Below, in pieces: positions 34,968 to 46,134 of a stretch of DNA of 64,000 bases (the first letter of the stretch is position 1; the number at the start of each line of letters is the position of its first letter). The DNA lies in contig JANJXV010000153.1 in assembly GCA_024803745.1 (NCBI GenBank), positions 1,984,001 to 2,048,000 on the forward strand. Direction: 5' to 3'. Below the pieces are notes generated by a model. The model was given only the letters and a program-made list of their open reading frames with translations, was not told the origin of the DNA and searched no databases. The DNA is from Megascapheus bottae. Its lineage: Eukaryota; Chordata; Mammalia; Rodentia; Geomyidae. Position numbers and translations under genes: made by a program.

Positions 34968-37251
34968 TTTCTTTTTTTTTCATTTATTTATTGTAATTAG
35001 TAAAAGGGTTAGATGATATTTGCCAGATAGAAGGTGCATTAATTCACATACATTGATACCCTTTCACATGTCTTGGTACCCATTTCCCTCCAACCCCACA
35101 CCCCCCACCCGTCTTGGTTTTCCCCCCTTCCCTATCAAATTTCACATATCCAAATACAAATAAATTCAATATATCAGATAACAAAGTGAGATACTATACC
35201 AATATGGGATAACCAAGGGACAGCAAGCGAGATGAGAGACAACATAGTACATTAAGGACAACAATCATTCATTATATGGCTTTTGTGTCAATATCCTGGA
35301 GGTCCTTTCAATTAGCTTCACATTATATGGCCTTATATATGGCCTTTTGCTCTATTGCCAATCTCTGCTAGTAGAGCCCAAGGTTTCTACTGATTATGAC
35401 GAATGAGGGAAACCACTGAGCCTAAGTTCCTTTGAGTCTGGCTTACTTCACTTAATATGATTTGTTCTAAGTCTTTCCATTTCCTAACAAATGGGGCGAT
35501 GTCATTCTTTCTGACAGCAGCATAGAATTCCATTGTGTACAAATACCACAACTTGTTGATCCACTCATCAACTGAGGGACTTCTGGGTTGGTTCCATATC
35601 TTTGCTATGGTGAATAGTGCTGCAATGAACATTGTTGTGCTAGTGGGTTTAGTATGCCCTTGTTTCTGGATTGTTGGGTAAATGCCAAGTACTGGAATTG
35701 CTGGGTCATAGGGGAGTTGTATGTTTAGCGTTTTGAGGCACTGCCGCACTGCTTTCCATAGTGGTTGAACGAGTTTGCACTCCCACCAACAGTGTAGTAG
35801 TGATCCCTCCTGACCACATCCCCTCCAGCATCTGTTGTCATTTGCTTTCCTGATCCTGGCCATTCTAACTGGAGTTAGGTGGAATCTTAGACTTGTTTTG
35901 ATTTGCATTTCTTTTATGACCAGAGATGTTGAGCATTTCTTCATGTGTCTATAGGCCATTTTTGTTTCTTCTTCAGAGAAGACTCTCTTTAAGTCTTTGG
36001 CCCATTTTGTAATGGGATGGGTGTTACTTTGGAGGTGAGTTTTGGAGTGATTCAATTTTTTGAGTTGTTGATATATTTTAGATATGAGGCCTTTGTCCGT
36101 TGTTTGGGTGGTGAAGATCTTCTCCCACTCTGTAGGCTTCCTGATTAGTTTACTAGCTATATCCGTTGCCATACAAAAGCTCTGCAGTTTAATGCAGTCC
36201 AACTTATCCAGCCTTTCTCTAATTTGTTGTGATTCTTGGTCCTTATTAAGAAAGTTTCGACCTGTGCCAAGGAGGCCTAGTGTATCTCCTATTCCTTCCT
36301 GTAAACTTTTCAGTGTGTCAGCTTTTACCTCCACGTCTTTGATCCATTTGGAGTTAATTCTAGTGCAAGGGGACAAAGAAGGATCCAACTTATTTTTCTG
36401 CAAGTGTTTAACCAGTTCTGCCAGCACAACTTGTTGAAGAGGCTATCTTTCTTCCATTCTATTTTTTAGCTCCCTGGTCAAAGATTATGTGGCCATAGGT
36501 CTGTGGTTTAATATCTGGGTCTGCAATTCTACGGCAATGGACTTCAGGCCGGTTCTTGTGCCAGTACCAAGCTGTTTTGAGAATTATAGCTCTGTAATAG
36601 AGTCTTAAGTTTGGAATTGAAATTCCTCCAGCGCTGTTCTTTCTGCTAAGAAGTATTTTTGCTATACGGGGTCTTTTATTATTCCATATGAAATTTTGAA
36701 TTGCCTCTTCTATTTCTTTAAAGAATGACATTGGGATGTTGATGGGTATTACATTGAATTTGTAGATAGCCCTTGGCAAGATTGTCATTTTCACAATGTT
36801 GATTCTTCCAATCCAGGAGCATGGGAGGTTTTTCCCTTTCCTTAGTTCTGCTTTTATTTCCTTTTTTAGGGTTTTAAAGTTTTCATCTAAACGGTCCTTT
36901 ACATTCTTAGTTAAGCTAATTGCTAGGTACTTTATTTTCTTTGAGGCTACTGTAAAAGGAATTTCTTTCCTGATTATTGCCTCGTTCCTCTCAGTGTTGG
37001 CATAAAGTAAGGTAGTTGATTTGTGAGGGTTGATTTTATGGCCTGTTACCCTTCCAAAGCTTTGAATCAGCTCAAGGAGCTTGGGAGTAGAGTCTATAGG
37101 ATTCTTTAAATACAGAATCATGTCATCGGCAAAGAGGGATAGTTTTATTTCCTCTTTCCCTACTTGGATCCCCTTTATGCTTGCTTCTTGCCTTATTGCA
37201 CTGCCTAGGAATTCTAGTACTATGTTAAAAAGGAGTGGAGGGAGTGGGCAT
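34968..37251 (-). mobile_element. L1 copy 6 (5' part missing)
   Basis: The copy runs from the T-run at 34968 through the 3' UTR and the C-terminal half of ORF2, then stops within the RT domain at the right array edge (ggagtgggcat|tctgaatgc). Everything upstream in L1 orientation is absent. Confidence 0.93.
35387..37251 (-). pseudogene. L1 ORF2 C-terminal part, copy 6
   Basis: The frame 37121-36459 starts at MILYLKNP, just after the FADD site, where the array-wide codon for one Asp is kept (ccgatgac). One frame break lies near 36440-36465, where bases are lost in the T run. The 346-residue frame 36427-35387 carries the C-terminal Cys/His segment and ends like the other copies. Confidence 0.9.
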
Positions 37252-38540
37252 TCTGAATGCTACCCCCTAGTACTTTAATGCAAAGCTTTGGGCTGTGGCA
37301 TTTTAAGCACAATTCAACGCTCTGTTTTTTGCTGGTTAATTAGAGGTAAAAATCTTATGGAATGTATTGCGTGGCTGATTTTGAACTGGAATCCTCAGTT
37401 CTCAGCTTATCTTGAGTAGCTAGGATTACAGTACTTTTACAACATGTATGCTCATACACATTGCTTCTGATCCAAACACTCATTGTTCAATTTAAGTAAC
37501 AAGATGTGAGGAACGATGATTGACTGTAATTTACTAGATGGGATTCTAGTGAGTATATATTTCCACTTCCACTCTGAAGCCAGGGAAATGTTTCTGGTAC
37601 ATGTTTCAGCTATCTCCCAAAGAGGAAATAATATGTGAGTACGTTTGGTAGTATTTCAGATAGGAGATGGACTTTGGTGTTTGGAACCTGTTGGGCAGAG
37701 TGTATCAGCTGGGCTGTGATAACAGAGATGATGTTACAGACAGTAATATCTTCATCCCAGACAGACTTAATCCAGATCCTTGGATTTCAGGCCTTGAGTA
37801 GATAGAATTACAAGTGTGAGCTGCCACCACCACCTGGTTCATTTTGGAAACCTTAATTGCTTCTCATTTGCTCCTTTCCTTTTTTGGAAGATTGATCTAA
37901 GCTGGCTGATTGTGCATCACAATGAAGTGATTGGCCTCAGGAATTGCAAATATTTGTTTCATCAGCACGGAATGAATGAAGTTGATCTAAACCCAATAGT
38001 ATTTTCCTTCTGATAAATAGGGAACTTACTTATATCATTTTTCCTTGCCTTTGCTTTCCCAAAGCAAGCAACATGTTTCTTAAAAACTATACTTCATGAG
38101 AATATTATAATTAGAAGCTATCTTCTGCACACTTCAGAATAGTCCTTGCATTTATAAACTTATAATACAATATTAGGTAGAAGAATGGTGACTGTTAGTT
38201 TCATAACTACTTCATATGTTTTACTCTTTAAGGCTCATTAAGTCAAGAAGGGATTAAATACATTTAGATAATAGTAGAACATAGCTCCTGCTGATTTGAT
38301 GTGTGTGCACATGATACACAGATTTATTAGGATTACTCAAAAGTTTTCTTCAAATTTTCAGTAGTAGACTGCTATGCTAACTGGTAGGTGATAGTAATGA
38401 TGCTGAAATTCTATGAATCAGCTATGAAGCAGAATTTCAGGGGAGAGTATTTGCTAGGGACTTAATTTCTTAGACGCATATCAAGAATATTGAAGTATAA
38501 CACCAAATGATGGAGGACTCAGCGTCACATTTTGTTGTTT
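37252..38540. other. Gene-free DNA with SINE scraps
   Basis: No gene is seen. Minus-strand SINE scraps lie at about 37325-37432 (ctggttaattagaggtaaaa, gagtagctaggattacag) and 37770-37840 (gaattacaagtgtgagctgc). Confidence 0.6.
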
Positions 38541-38758
38541 TATGCAAGTCCTGGGACTTGAACCCAGGGCCTGGGAACTGTCCTTAGAAGTTTTTTTTTG
38601 CTTCAGGCTAGTGTTCTACCACTTTATCCACAGCTCCACTTCCAGATTTTTGGTAATGAACTGTAAATCAGAATATCATGCAATTTTTTTGGGCTGGATT
38701 CAAACCTGATTCTGTGTAGATAGGATTCCAAGTGTGAGAGCACAGAGCCTGGCTAGTA
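38541..38758 (-). mobile_element. SINE, B1/7SL-headed type, diverged
   Basis: Starts gcaagtcctgggacttgaac and ends ccaagtgtgagagcacagag on the plus strand, the reverse of the B1-headed SINE seen at 1228. Confidence 0.7.
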
Positions 38759-38770
38759 TCATTCATCATT

Positions 38771-38995
38771 CAAGTCATGGGACTGCAATTCTGCACCTGG
38801 GTCTTGTCACTGAGCTTTTCAGCTCAAGACTACTGCCCTATCCCTTGAGCCATAGGGCCACTTCTGGGTTTCTGGTGGTTAATTGGAGATAAGAGTCACA
38901 TGGACTTCAGTGCCCAGGCTGACTTTGAACTGCTATCCTTGGATTCCAGCCTCTTGAGTAGCTACATTTACAAGTGTGAGCCACCATACCCGGCT
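38771..38995 (-). mobile_element. SINE, B1/7SL-headed type
   Basis: Contains ggttaattggagataagag and gtgagccaccatacccggct, the reverse of the common head. Confidence 0.8.
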
Positions 38996-39004
38996 AAATT
39001 ATTT

Positions 39005-39300
39005 TTTAAGTTAATTTATTTTGTTAAGTCAATATGTAGTTGGCATACGGTTACATAAGTAATGAACATATTTCTTAAGAAAATTGTTATCCCCTCCCTC
39101 ATTTTTCTCTGTTTTCCTACCCTCAGCCCCCTCTCCACCCAGATTGTTCAGTTCATTTCCGTTTAGTGTCTTCCAAGTATCACTGTTCAATTGGTTCACC
39201 CTTTTTCCTTTGTTTTTTTTTTTTACCATTTTATTATACCCTCTCCATTCCCCAAATCACATAAACCTATGTACAAGACACAGGGTACCCGAATTCAACA
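39005..39300 (-). mobile_element. L1 3'-UTR-like fragment
   Basis: The order gttacataagtaatgaacat, then a C-rich stretch (cccctccctcattt), is similar to 45575-45725 and to the 3' parts of other L1 copies here. No ORF part is present. The assignment is tentative. Confidence 0.45.
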
Positions 39301-39421
39301 CAGTGACTACAGAGAATAAAACTAAAGGGAAAAAGAAGAAAAGAGGTAAAAAGCAAAGAAAATGAAAGAACATCATACAGTACCTTAGAAGCAACAACAC
39401 TGAAAAAACAAAACATAAATC

Positions 39422-39570
39422 CTTGGGCTGAAAATGAAGCTTGCCTAGCATGTATGAAACCCTGGATTCCATTCCTCAGCACCACATAAACAAAAAACTG
39501 GAATTGCCACTGTGACTCAGCTGGTAGATTTCTAACGTTCAGCACAGAGTGTCTCCAAGTGACAAAAATC
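39422..39570 (+). mobile_element. IDL-Geo-type SINE, partial
   Basis: ID-like head cttgcctagcatgtatgaa, B-box region and cctcagcaccacataaacaa, then a short Geo-like part. Confidence 0.6.
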
Positions 39571-39649
39571 TGTCACATTTAAGTCAGTCTTCAAAACTTT
39601 GCTAGGAACCAGTTATGTGATTTGGAATAAAGTCCAGTTTTCAAAAAAT

Positions 39650-39890
39650 CACTAGCCAGGCGCTGGAGGGTCATCATTGTCTTTCTACTAGCCAGGGAGA
39701 AGGTGATTCAAAGCCTTTGCAAGCAAAAAAAATGAAAACAAAAAAACTGTAAGATTCTACTCTCCACTTATCCACCCAAAAACTAAGTGGAGTTGTGGCT
39801 AAAACTGGTACAGCATTAGCCTTGAGGAAAATGAACTAAGAGACCTTGCCCAGGTCCAAAGTTCAACCTCCCCACCAAGAAACAAATAAA
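39650..39890 (+). mobile_element. SINE, B1/7SL-headed type, rearranged
   Basis: Head fragment tagccaggcgctggagggtc, then a Geo-like part near 39785 (gtggagttgtggctaaaac). Confidence 0.55.
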
Positions 39891-40708
39891 GGAGTCCAGA
39901 TACCTTAGTTTAAAAAGTATATCTGGATATCTTAGTAGATTTTTCTGATCTTTCCTCATTCATCTGATGGAACCACATAATCTTGATCCTGATCTGACTA
40001 AGAGCCTGCATTGTGCTTAATAAATTCATTCCACATATTCCAGTAGAATCTGGACAGATAACAGCCACTTACCAATGCTTTATTCTACGTTTAAGCCAGT
40101 ATGTCTTCATACCATCTACACAGTCAGCTATATCATCTTTCCAGAAGTATCATTGAGTGTAGAACACTCAGAACTAAAATAATTGCATGAAGATGTAATA
40201 AAAACCCTTGATTCATTAAGAAAATTTCTGTACCACTTAGAGCAAGTACATTAGTGGTATTTACCTCTAGCCTCTTTTTTAAAAAATTTATTAACATTGA
40301 ATTTTACATCATATTTCAAATGTCGTGTTTAACCAACAAGTATTCAAGAAGGGAATCGCTATACAATCACTGGCACATAGATTTTAGAATATAGTAAAAA
40401 TTAAGCTGAGTCTTTGTATGTCATAGATACAGATTAATCTATAATAAAACACATGTCTATAGAGTGTATAGTCTATCCTAGATTTTTATGTCTATGTAGT
40501 TATGTTTATATCTCCAAAATTATGTCCAGAACTTTGGGTATCAACTATTCAATCATCGCTCTACTACTGTTTGAAACTAATATCCATATATTAAGGATAT
40601 CATGTACCTTTTGTTCCTTGGTCTTGACTTATCTCACTCAACAGGATTCACTCTAATTTCATCCACTACCCCAAAAATGCCATTATTATTTTTTTCTGTG
40701 CAGATCTT
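39891..40708. other. Gene-free DNA
   Basis: Nothing coding is recognised in this AT-rich stretch. Confidence 0.55.
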
Positions 40709-41279
40709 CTTTTTATGTATTTATATTTATTGTAATTTATAGAAGGGTTACATTATATTCACCAGATAGAAGGTGCATTACTTCTCAAACTTTGATACCC
40801 CATGTAATGATATGGTCCCCATTTCCCTTCCCCTACCCCCATTCATGTTCATTTCCCCCCTTCCCTATCCAATTTCAAATAACCAATTAGGCACATATGA
40901 AATATATCAGAAAACAAGGTGAAATATTGTAACAATATGATATAACCAAGGGATAGTAAAAGAGATAAGAGATCACATAGTTCATTAAGGACAACAATCA
41001 CTCATTATATGAGTTTTGTTTCTTTATCTTGGAGGTCCTTACATTTAGTGTCATACTATTTGTCACGATGTCTCTAGATTTTGTTCTATTGTAAATCTCT
41101 GGTAGCAGAGCCCAAGGTTTCTACTGAATTTGACAAATGAGGGAGACTCTTGGGCCTATGTTCCTTTGAGTTTGGCTTACTTCACTTAATATGATTTTTT
41201 TCCTTTTCATCCACTTCCCCGAGAATGCCATTATTTTATCTTGTCGGTTGGCTATGTATCATTCCATTGTGTGTGTGTG

Positions 41280-41333
<54 letters not shown>

Positions 41334-41398
41334 CGTGTATCACATTTTTTGTAGTAGGGCATCTGGTTGTTTCCATCATCCAACCTCATTTTCTACAG
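40709..41398 (-). mobile_element. Older L1, 3' end fragment
   Basis: The 3' UTR matches the array L1 in order (tgtaatttatagaagggtta, accagatagaaggtgcatta, then ggaggtcctt) with clear divergence. The fragment continues into the ORF2 C-terminus and is interrupted by a GT repeat at 41262-41338. Confidence 0.8.
41262..41338 (+). repeat. GT microsatellite
   Basis: A GT run with a few GC/TT interruptions, sitting where L1 ORF2 normally reads ccattgtgtataag, so it probably grew from that seed. Confidence 0.9.
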
Positions 41399-41412
41399 AT
41401 ATTTTGATAGTC

Positions 41413-42545
41413 TCTTTTTTATTTTCAGGGTAATGTATAGAGGGGTTACGATTACATTTACAGGTAGTGGACTGCCTTACTTCTCACACATTTATTCCAC
41501 TCCACATGTTTTTGTCCCCAGTTCCCTCTCCCCTCCCCTTCCCAATCATCTTGTTTCCCCCCTTCCCTTTCCTATTTGACATAAACAAATAAACATATAT
41601 ACAATATGCCAGGGAAAAATCAGATACAGTAACAATCTGACATTAACCAAAGGGCAAAATAAGAGATGAGAAATAACATAGTAGATTAAGGACAAAAATC
41701 ACACAAGATTAAGAGCAACGATGACACAAGATATAGCTCTTGTTCCCATATCCTAGAGATCCTTTCATTTAGTCTCATCCTATATGACCTTATATACCTA
41801 GGTTTTTGAGTTATTGTAATCCTCTGCTAGGAGAGTCCTAGATGTGAACTAATTATTACAAATGAGGGAAACCATTGAGCTTATGTTTCTTTGGGTCTGG
41901 CTGCTTCACTTAATATGAATTTTTCCAAGTCTTTCCATTTCCTTACAAATGGGGCGATGTCATTCCTTCTGATGGCAGCATAGCATTCCATTGTGTATAA
42001 GCACCACATCTTCTTCATTCAGTCATCTACTGAGTGGCATCTGGGTTGGTTTCATATCTTTGCTATGGTAAATAGTGCTGCAATGAGCATCATTGTGGTA
42101 GTGGCTTTAGTATGTCCTTTTTTCTGGACAATTGGGTAGATGCCAAGTAGTGGATTTGCTGGATCATAGGGGAGCTCTATGTTCAGTCTTTTGAGGAACC
42201 ACCACACTGCTTTCCCTAGTGGTTGAACGAGTTTACACTCACACCAACAGTGTAGGTGTGATCCCACCTGGTCACTTCCCCACCAGTATCTCTTATTAGA
42301 TTTTTTGATAATGGCCATTCTGACTGGAGTCAGGTGGAATCTCAAAGTTGTTTTGATTTTCATTTCCCTTATTGCTAGAGATATGGAGCATTTCTTCATG
42401 TGTCTAAAGCCCATTTTAATTTTTTCTTCAGAGAATACTCTTTTAAGTCTTTAGCCCACCTTTTAATAGGATGGTTGTTTCTTTGAAGATTTGTTTGGGA
42501 GAGATTCATTTTTTTCAGCTATAGATATATTTTAGATAACTACAT
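41413..42545 (-). mobile_element. Older L1, 5'-truncated
   Basis: It has a T-run side, a 3' UTR and an ORF2 C-terminal frame at 42414-42052 with [15 protein letters not shown] and IELPYDPANPLLGIYP. It is diverged from the array L1 and is a separate insertion next to the fragment at 40709. Confidence 0.85.
42052..42414 (-). pseudogene. L1 ORF2 C-terminal remnant
   Basis: A 120-residue open stretch matches the last part of L1 ORF2, with HMKKCSISLAIREMKIKTT and a changed Cys/His segment (GSHLHCWCECKLVQP). It has no RT domain and is not functional. Confidence 0.85.
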
Positions 42546-42567
42546 ATATTTTTGTAGAAAAAAGAAT

Positions 42568-42712
42568 GGAAGCCATCATGCTGGCTCACAACTTAATTTC
42601 AGCTACTTAGGAGGCTCAGGGCTTAGGATCACAGGTCAAAGCCAACCAGGGCCCTACAGTGTGTGAGATCAAACTCTGTGAACATACATTGACTGTAAGA
42701 GGAATCTCACTG
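42568..42712 (+). mobile_element. SINE head fragment (7SL-like)
   Basis: Reads ttcagctacttaggaggctc and gatcacaggtcaaagcca, a diverged B1-type head. Confidence 0.55.
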
Positions 42713-42915
42713 CCTGGGAATGTAGCCTAATGGTAGAGTGCTCACCTAGAATGCATGAAGACCTAGGTTCTATTCACCGGTACCGCATATTCAGAAAAAA
42801 GCTAGAAGTGGCGCTGTGTTTCAAGAGGCAGAGCACTCACCTTGGGCAAGCGAGTCCAATGAAAATGTCTAGGCCCTGAGTCCAAGCCGTAGGACTGGCA
42901 AAAAGAAAAAAAAGA
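42713..42915 (+). mobile_element. IDL-Geo-type SINE
   Basis: Has tagcctaatggtagagtgct, agaagtggcgctgtgtttc and gccctgagtccaagccg, ending in an A-rich tail. Confidence 0.85.
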
Positions 42916-43011
42916 GCAATCTTACTTAAGTAACAAGGAATGTACCCTATATTTATACAGACTGAAAAATTCATTAAGAAATTAGAAAATATGTATAAAG
43001 TGCATAATTTC

Positions 43012-43115
43012 TTTTGTGTGTTGGCACTGGGTCTTCAACTGAGTGCTTCAGCTCTATCCCTGACCTTTTCTGCTCAAGGCTAGCACTGTACCAATGCAGC
43101 CCCAAATCAACTATC
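43012..43115 (-). mobile_element. SINE fragment, Geo-like half
   Basis: Reads cctgaccttttctgctcaag and gctagcactgtaccaatgc. Confidence 0.6.
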
Positions 43116-43317
43116 TTCAATTGAGATATAAGCGATGAATATTTCAGGGTGCTTCATGAAAAACATTTTTCTAAATTGAAACTTTCAACACAGTCTTATT
43201 TTAGTATGAATGTTGAGATGGGAAGAGACAGAAAAAGTGAAATGTTTCCTGATCCCCACAGAGAAGAGACTCAGCAGAACCACTGTGGTCTGCAGGCTTC
43301 TTTGTGAGTTTTGTTTG

Positions 43318-43535
43318 CTTGTTTGATTTTTGTCAATTGTGGGGCTTGAACTCTGGGCCTGGGCACTGTCCCTGAGCTCTTCAGCTCAAGGCTAGTGCTT
43401 TAATCTGTGAGCCACAGTGCCACTTCTGGTTTTTCTGGCAGTTAACTGGGTACTTTGGCTGGCTTTAAACTTTGATTCTCAGATCTTAGCCTCCTGAGTA
43501 GCTAAGATTATAGGTGTGAGGTACCATCACCAGGC
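43318..43535 (-). mobile_element. SINE, B1/7SL-headed type
   Basis: Contains ggggcttgaactctgggcct, gagccacagtgccacttctg and cctcctgagtagctaagatt in order. Confidence 0.85.
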
Positions 43536-43890
43536 TGCTGCTCTGTTACTATGCAGGTTCTGGATCAAGAACTTCAAGTTCTTACTTCAATTTTTTCTTC
43601 TCTTGCCTGATACTCTGCCATTTCAACGAAGCCCCAGTTCCTGGTCTTTGTTGGTTAATGAGAGATATTATGATTTTCTAATATTCAGAGCAATGATTAT
43701 AAAACCCAGCATTTTACTTACTTGAATAAATTAAGAGACAGGACCTAGTGAGATGGAAAACAAAATCTTTTTTCAAGTTGCTATCCTGTTCTAATGCATA
43801 AGTCTGGCTATTTTGCTTACACACAAATATGTATTTTACCAATTTCTACTCTATTTTTGCTTAGCTTAAATCCACCACTGCCATTTCATA
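43536..43890. other. Gene-free DNA
   Basis: Nothing recognised. Confidence 0.55.
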
Positions 43891-43894
43891 GATT

Positions 43895-43980
43895 TTGTTG
43901 TTGTTGTTTGCGGTGCTTGAACTCTGTGCCTGGGCTGTTCCTCAGATCTTCAGTTCAATGCCAGTGCTCTACTACTTTTG
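43895..43980 (-). mobile_element. SINE fragment, Geo-like half
   Basis: Reads gtgcttgaactctgtgcctg and cagttcaatgccagtgctct. It is interrupted by the next element. Confidence 0.55.
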
Positions 43981-43985
43981 ATTTG

Positions 43986-44170
43986 GCCAGTCCTGGGCTT
44001 CAACTCAGGGACTGAGCACTGTCCTTATATTTTCTCAAGGCTAGGGCTCTACCACTTCAGCCTCAGCACCACTTTCAGCATTTTTCTATGTATGTGATAT
44101 TGAGGAATTGAACCCAGGTCTTCGTGCATGCTAGGCAAGCACTCTACCACTAGGCCAAACTCCCAGCCCA
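43986..44170 (-). mobile_element. IDL-Geo-type SINE
   Basis: Nearly complete: ccagtcctgggcttcaact at one end, tgctaggcaagcactctacc and aaactcccagccc at the ID-like head. Confidence 0.85.
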
Positions 44171-44217
44171 AAATTATTCATCATTACTATTAGCTATCTT
44201 CTTTTGTTTTATTATTG

Positions 44218-44442
44218 ATTCGTCATGTTGCTTGGACTTTGGGCCTGGACTGTCCCTGACCTCTTCAGCTCAAGGCTAGCGCTCTTCCTCTACAGCTCCA
44301 TTTTTGGTTTCTGGTAGTTAATTGGTGATGTAAGTCTCACAAACATATGTGTCCAGGCTGGCTTTGGGCTTTGAACCAAGATCCTCCAATCTCAGCCTCC
44401 ATAGTAGGTAGAATTACACGCTTCAGCCAGCAGTGCCTGACT
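44218..44442 (-). mobile_element. SINE, B1/7SL-headed type
   Basis: Contains ctgacctcttcagctcaagg, ggttaattggtgatgtaagt and atcctccaatctcagcctcc. Confidence 0.75.
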
Positions 44443-44445
44443 GTT

Positions 44446-44550
44446 TGATGTCTCTGTCTCTGTCTCGCTGTCTGTCTGTCTCTGTCTGTCTGCCTGTCTG
44501 TCTCTCTGTCTCTCTGTCTCTCTCTCTGTCTCTGTCTCTCTCTCTCTGTC
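44446..44550. repeat. TCTG/TC microsatellite
   Basis: Mixed TCTG and TC repeats, lying between two minus-strand SINEs. Confidence 0.9.
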
Positions 44551-44551
44551 A

Positions 44552-44753
44552 CTCTTTTGGTTGTAAGACTTTAATTGTGCACCTGGGCAGTGTCCCTGGG
44601 CTCTTCAGCTCAAGGCTACAACCTTAAACACCTTGAGCCACAGTGTCACTTCTGGTTTTCTGGTGCTTAAGTGGAAGAAACAGTTTCATGCACTTTAGTG
44701 TCTGGCCTGGCTTTGAACTGTGATCCTCAGAACCCAACCTTCTGAGATCATTT
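44552..44753 (-). mobile_element. SINE, B1/7SL-headed type, truncated head
   Basis: Contains ctgggctcttcagctcaagg and gagccacagtgtcacttctg. The head is cut by the next fragment. Confidence 0.75.
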
Positions 44754-44754
44754 C

Positions 44755-44850
44755 CAGCTTTTTTTTGGTGTAAGTGGTACAGAGTAATTGAACACAGGGC
44801 TTTGTGCATACTAGGCAAGCAAACTACCACTAGTGTGCACTCCAGCCTTA
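44755..44850 (-). mobile_element. IDL head fragment
   Basis: Reads gcatactaggcaagcaaact and accactagtgtgcactcca, an ID-like head in reverse. Confidence 0.65.
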
Positions 44851-44869
44851 GATAAGGGCTTTCTTTTTC

Positions 44870-45092
44870 TTTTTCTTTTTTTCACTCATGGGGCTTGAAC
44901 TCTGGGCCTGGATGTTTACCTTAAGCTCTTCAGCTCAAGGCAAGAGCTCTACCACTTGAGGCACATTGTCATTTTGAATTTTCTGGATTATTTGGAAATA
45001 AGATTCTCACAGATTTTTATGCCTGGGCCGTCTTTGAACCTCGATCCTCCAGGTTAGCTAGGATTACCAGGGTGAGCCACCAGTCACGGGCA
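44870..45092 (-). mobile_element. SINE, B1/7SL-headed type
   Basis: Contains catggggcttgaactctggg, ctcttcagctcaaggcaaga and gggtgagccaccagtcacgg. Confidence 0.8.
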
Positions 45093-45104
45093 TTAAATTA
45101 TTAT

Positions 45105-45205
45105 TTTTTGCATGTCCTATGGCTTCAACTCATGGCCAGAGCACTATCCTAGGGCTTGCTCAAGGATAGCACTTTACTTCAGCCAGCCAACTCCCGGTCC
45201 AAATA
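45105..45205 (-). mobile_element. SINE fragment
   Basis: Reads tggcttcaactcatggccag and gagcactatcctagggct; partial. Confidence 0.5.
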
Positions 45206-45348
45206 GGCCACTCTTGAAGCTAGAATTACAGAGATCTGCCATAATACTGGCATGTTGTTATCTAAGTATATAATTTTTCTTCTATTTTTGATGGCTTTTC
45301 CTTAGTGTACATATTTCCTACATATTTTATGGAAAACTTCCTTCCCAC

Positions 45349-45553
45349 TGGGGCCATAAGTTAAGCCTAGTGGAAGCGTTCTTGCCGAGCATGAATGAAG
45401 ACCCAAGTTCAATTCCTCAGCACAACATTGATAAAAAAAGATGAAAGTGGTGCTGTGGCACATGTGATAGAACTTGCGCCTTAAGAATAAACAAAAACAA
45501 AAACAAGGATCGTGCTCAGGTCCTGAGTCTAAGCCCAGTACTGGCAAAAAAAA
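45349..45553 (+). mobile_element. IDL-Geo-type SINE
   Basis: Has agttaagcctagtggaagcg, a B-box-like gttcaattcc, aagtggtgctgtggcaca and a poly-A end at 45545. Confidence 0.8.
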
Positions 45554-45574
45554 ATTCTGCCCAAAGTAGACATT

Positions 45575-45725
45575 TAAACTTATTGTACTTTTCAAAAAAT
45601 TTGTTGTTCAAGGTGATATACAAAGAGATTGCTGTTACATATGTAATGAGTACATTTCTTGTAAACACTGTTACCCCCTCCGCCATTTTCTCTTTCCTTT
45701 CCCCCCAAGTCATAAATTTCATTTA
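45575..45725 (-). mobile_element. L1 3'-UTR-like fragment
   Basis: Similar to 39005-39150 (gttacatatgtaatgagtac, then ttaccccctccgcc). The assignment is tentative. Confidence 0.45.
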
Positions 45726-46134
45726 CAACAAATATATATGTATTTTCATTCCTGAAAAAAATAGTTTAAAATGTGTTCAAATAAATGATGTAGGTTGATA
45801 TATTTATCAAAATGGATTACTTGAACTCTAAAATAAACATTCTAAGTAATTTTTCTCATAAAATTGTAGTAATGCTATAAAACTAATATAAAAGGAATTT
45901 TTGTTATTAATTTCTTATGTTTTACCTTTAACATTATTACACTAAGCATACTGTTTATGCTATTAATACAGACAGCATGAAATATGATTATGTAAAAAAA
46001 TTAAATGATTAAAAATAGTAAGGTTGGAGGCCAGTAGTTTGGCTTGGTGGCACACACCCTGGACTGGCAAAAAAGAAGTAGGGTTAGATAAATCAGATTT
46101 ATTTCCAAATGTGTGGAAAATGGTATGATTTCTT
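45726..46134. other. Gene-free AT-rich DNA
   Basis: Nothing coding is seen. A SINE scrap lies near 46030-46075. Confidence 0.55.

Larger units (their letters stand above)
1920..37251. repeat. L1-containing tandem array, ~7.4-kb unit
   Basis: Matching landmarks recur at steady spacing. The ORF1 start codons lie at 3499, 10915, 18201, 25618 and 33022, giving steps of 7416, 7286, 7417 and 7404 bases. Each unit is an antisense L1 of about 6.05 kb followed by a ~1.37-kb spacer that is not L1. By eye the units are nearly identical, including in the non-L1 spacer, so the array was made by tandem DNA duplication. Both ends of the array lie inside L1 ORF2: in the endonuclease at the left end and in the reverse transcriptase at the right end. 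The array holds about 4.8 units. Small private differences (a 113-bp deletion in copy 3, varying CAT repeats) argue against simple assembly duplication. Confidence 0.95.

Noticed and set aside
1920..37251. Independent insertion of six L1s
   Set aside because: The same non-L1 spacer follows each copy and the shared lesions are identical; tandem duplication explains both.
1920..37251. CRISPR-like or other short regularly spaced array
   Set aside because: The unit is 7.4 kb with long coding remnants, and the sequence is mammalian.
41191..41433. Val-Cys repeat protein
   Set aside because: It is a translation of the GT microsatellite inside an L1 fragment.
42713..42915. tRNA gene in the ID-like SINE heads
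   Set aside because: A and B boxes are visible but the rest of the cloverleaf does not hold and a SINE body follows; these are tRNA-derived SINEs.
44337..44552. Arg/Gln/Asp-rich open stretch
   Set aside because: It is a translation of the TCTG/TC microsatellite.
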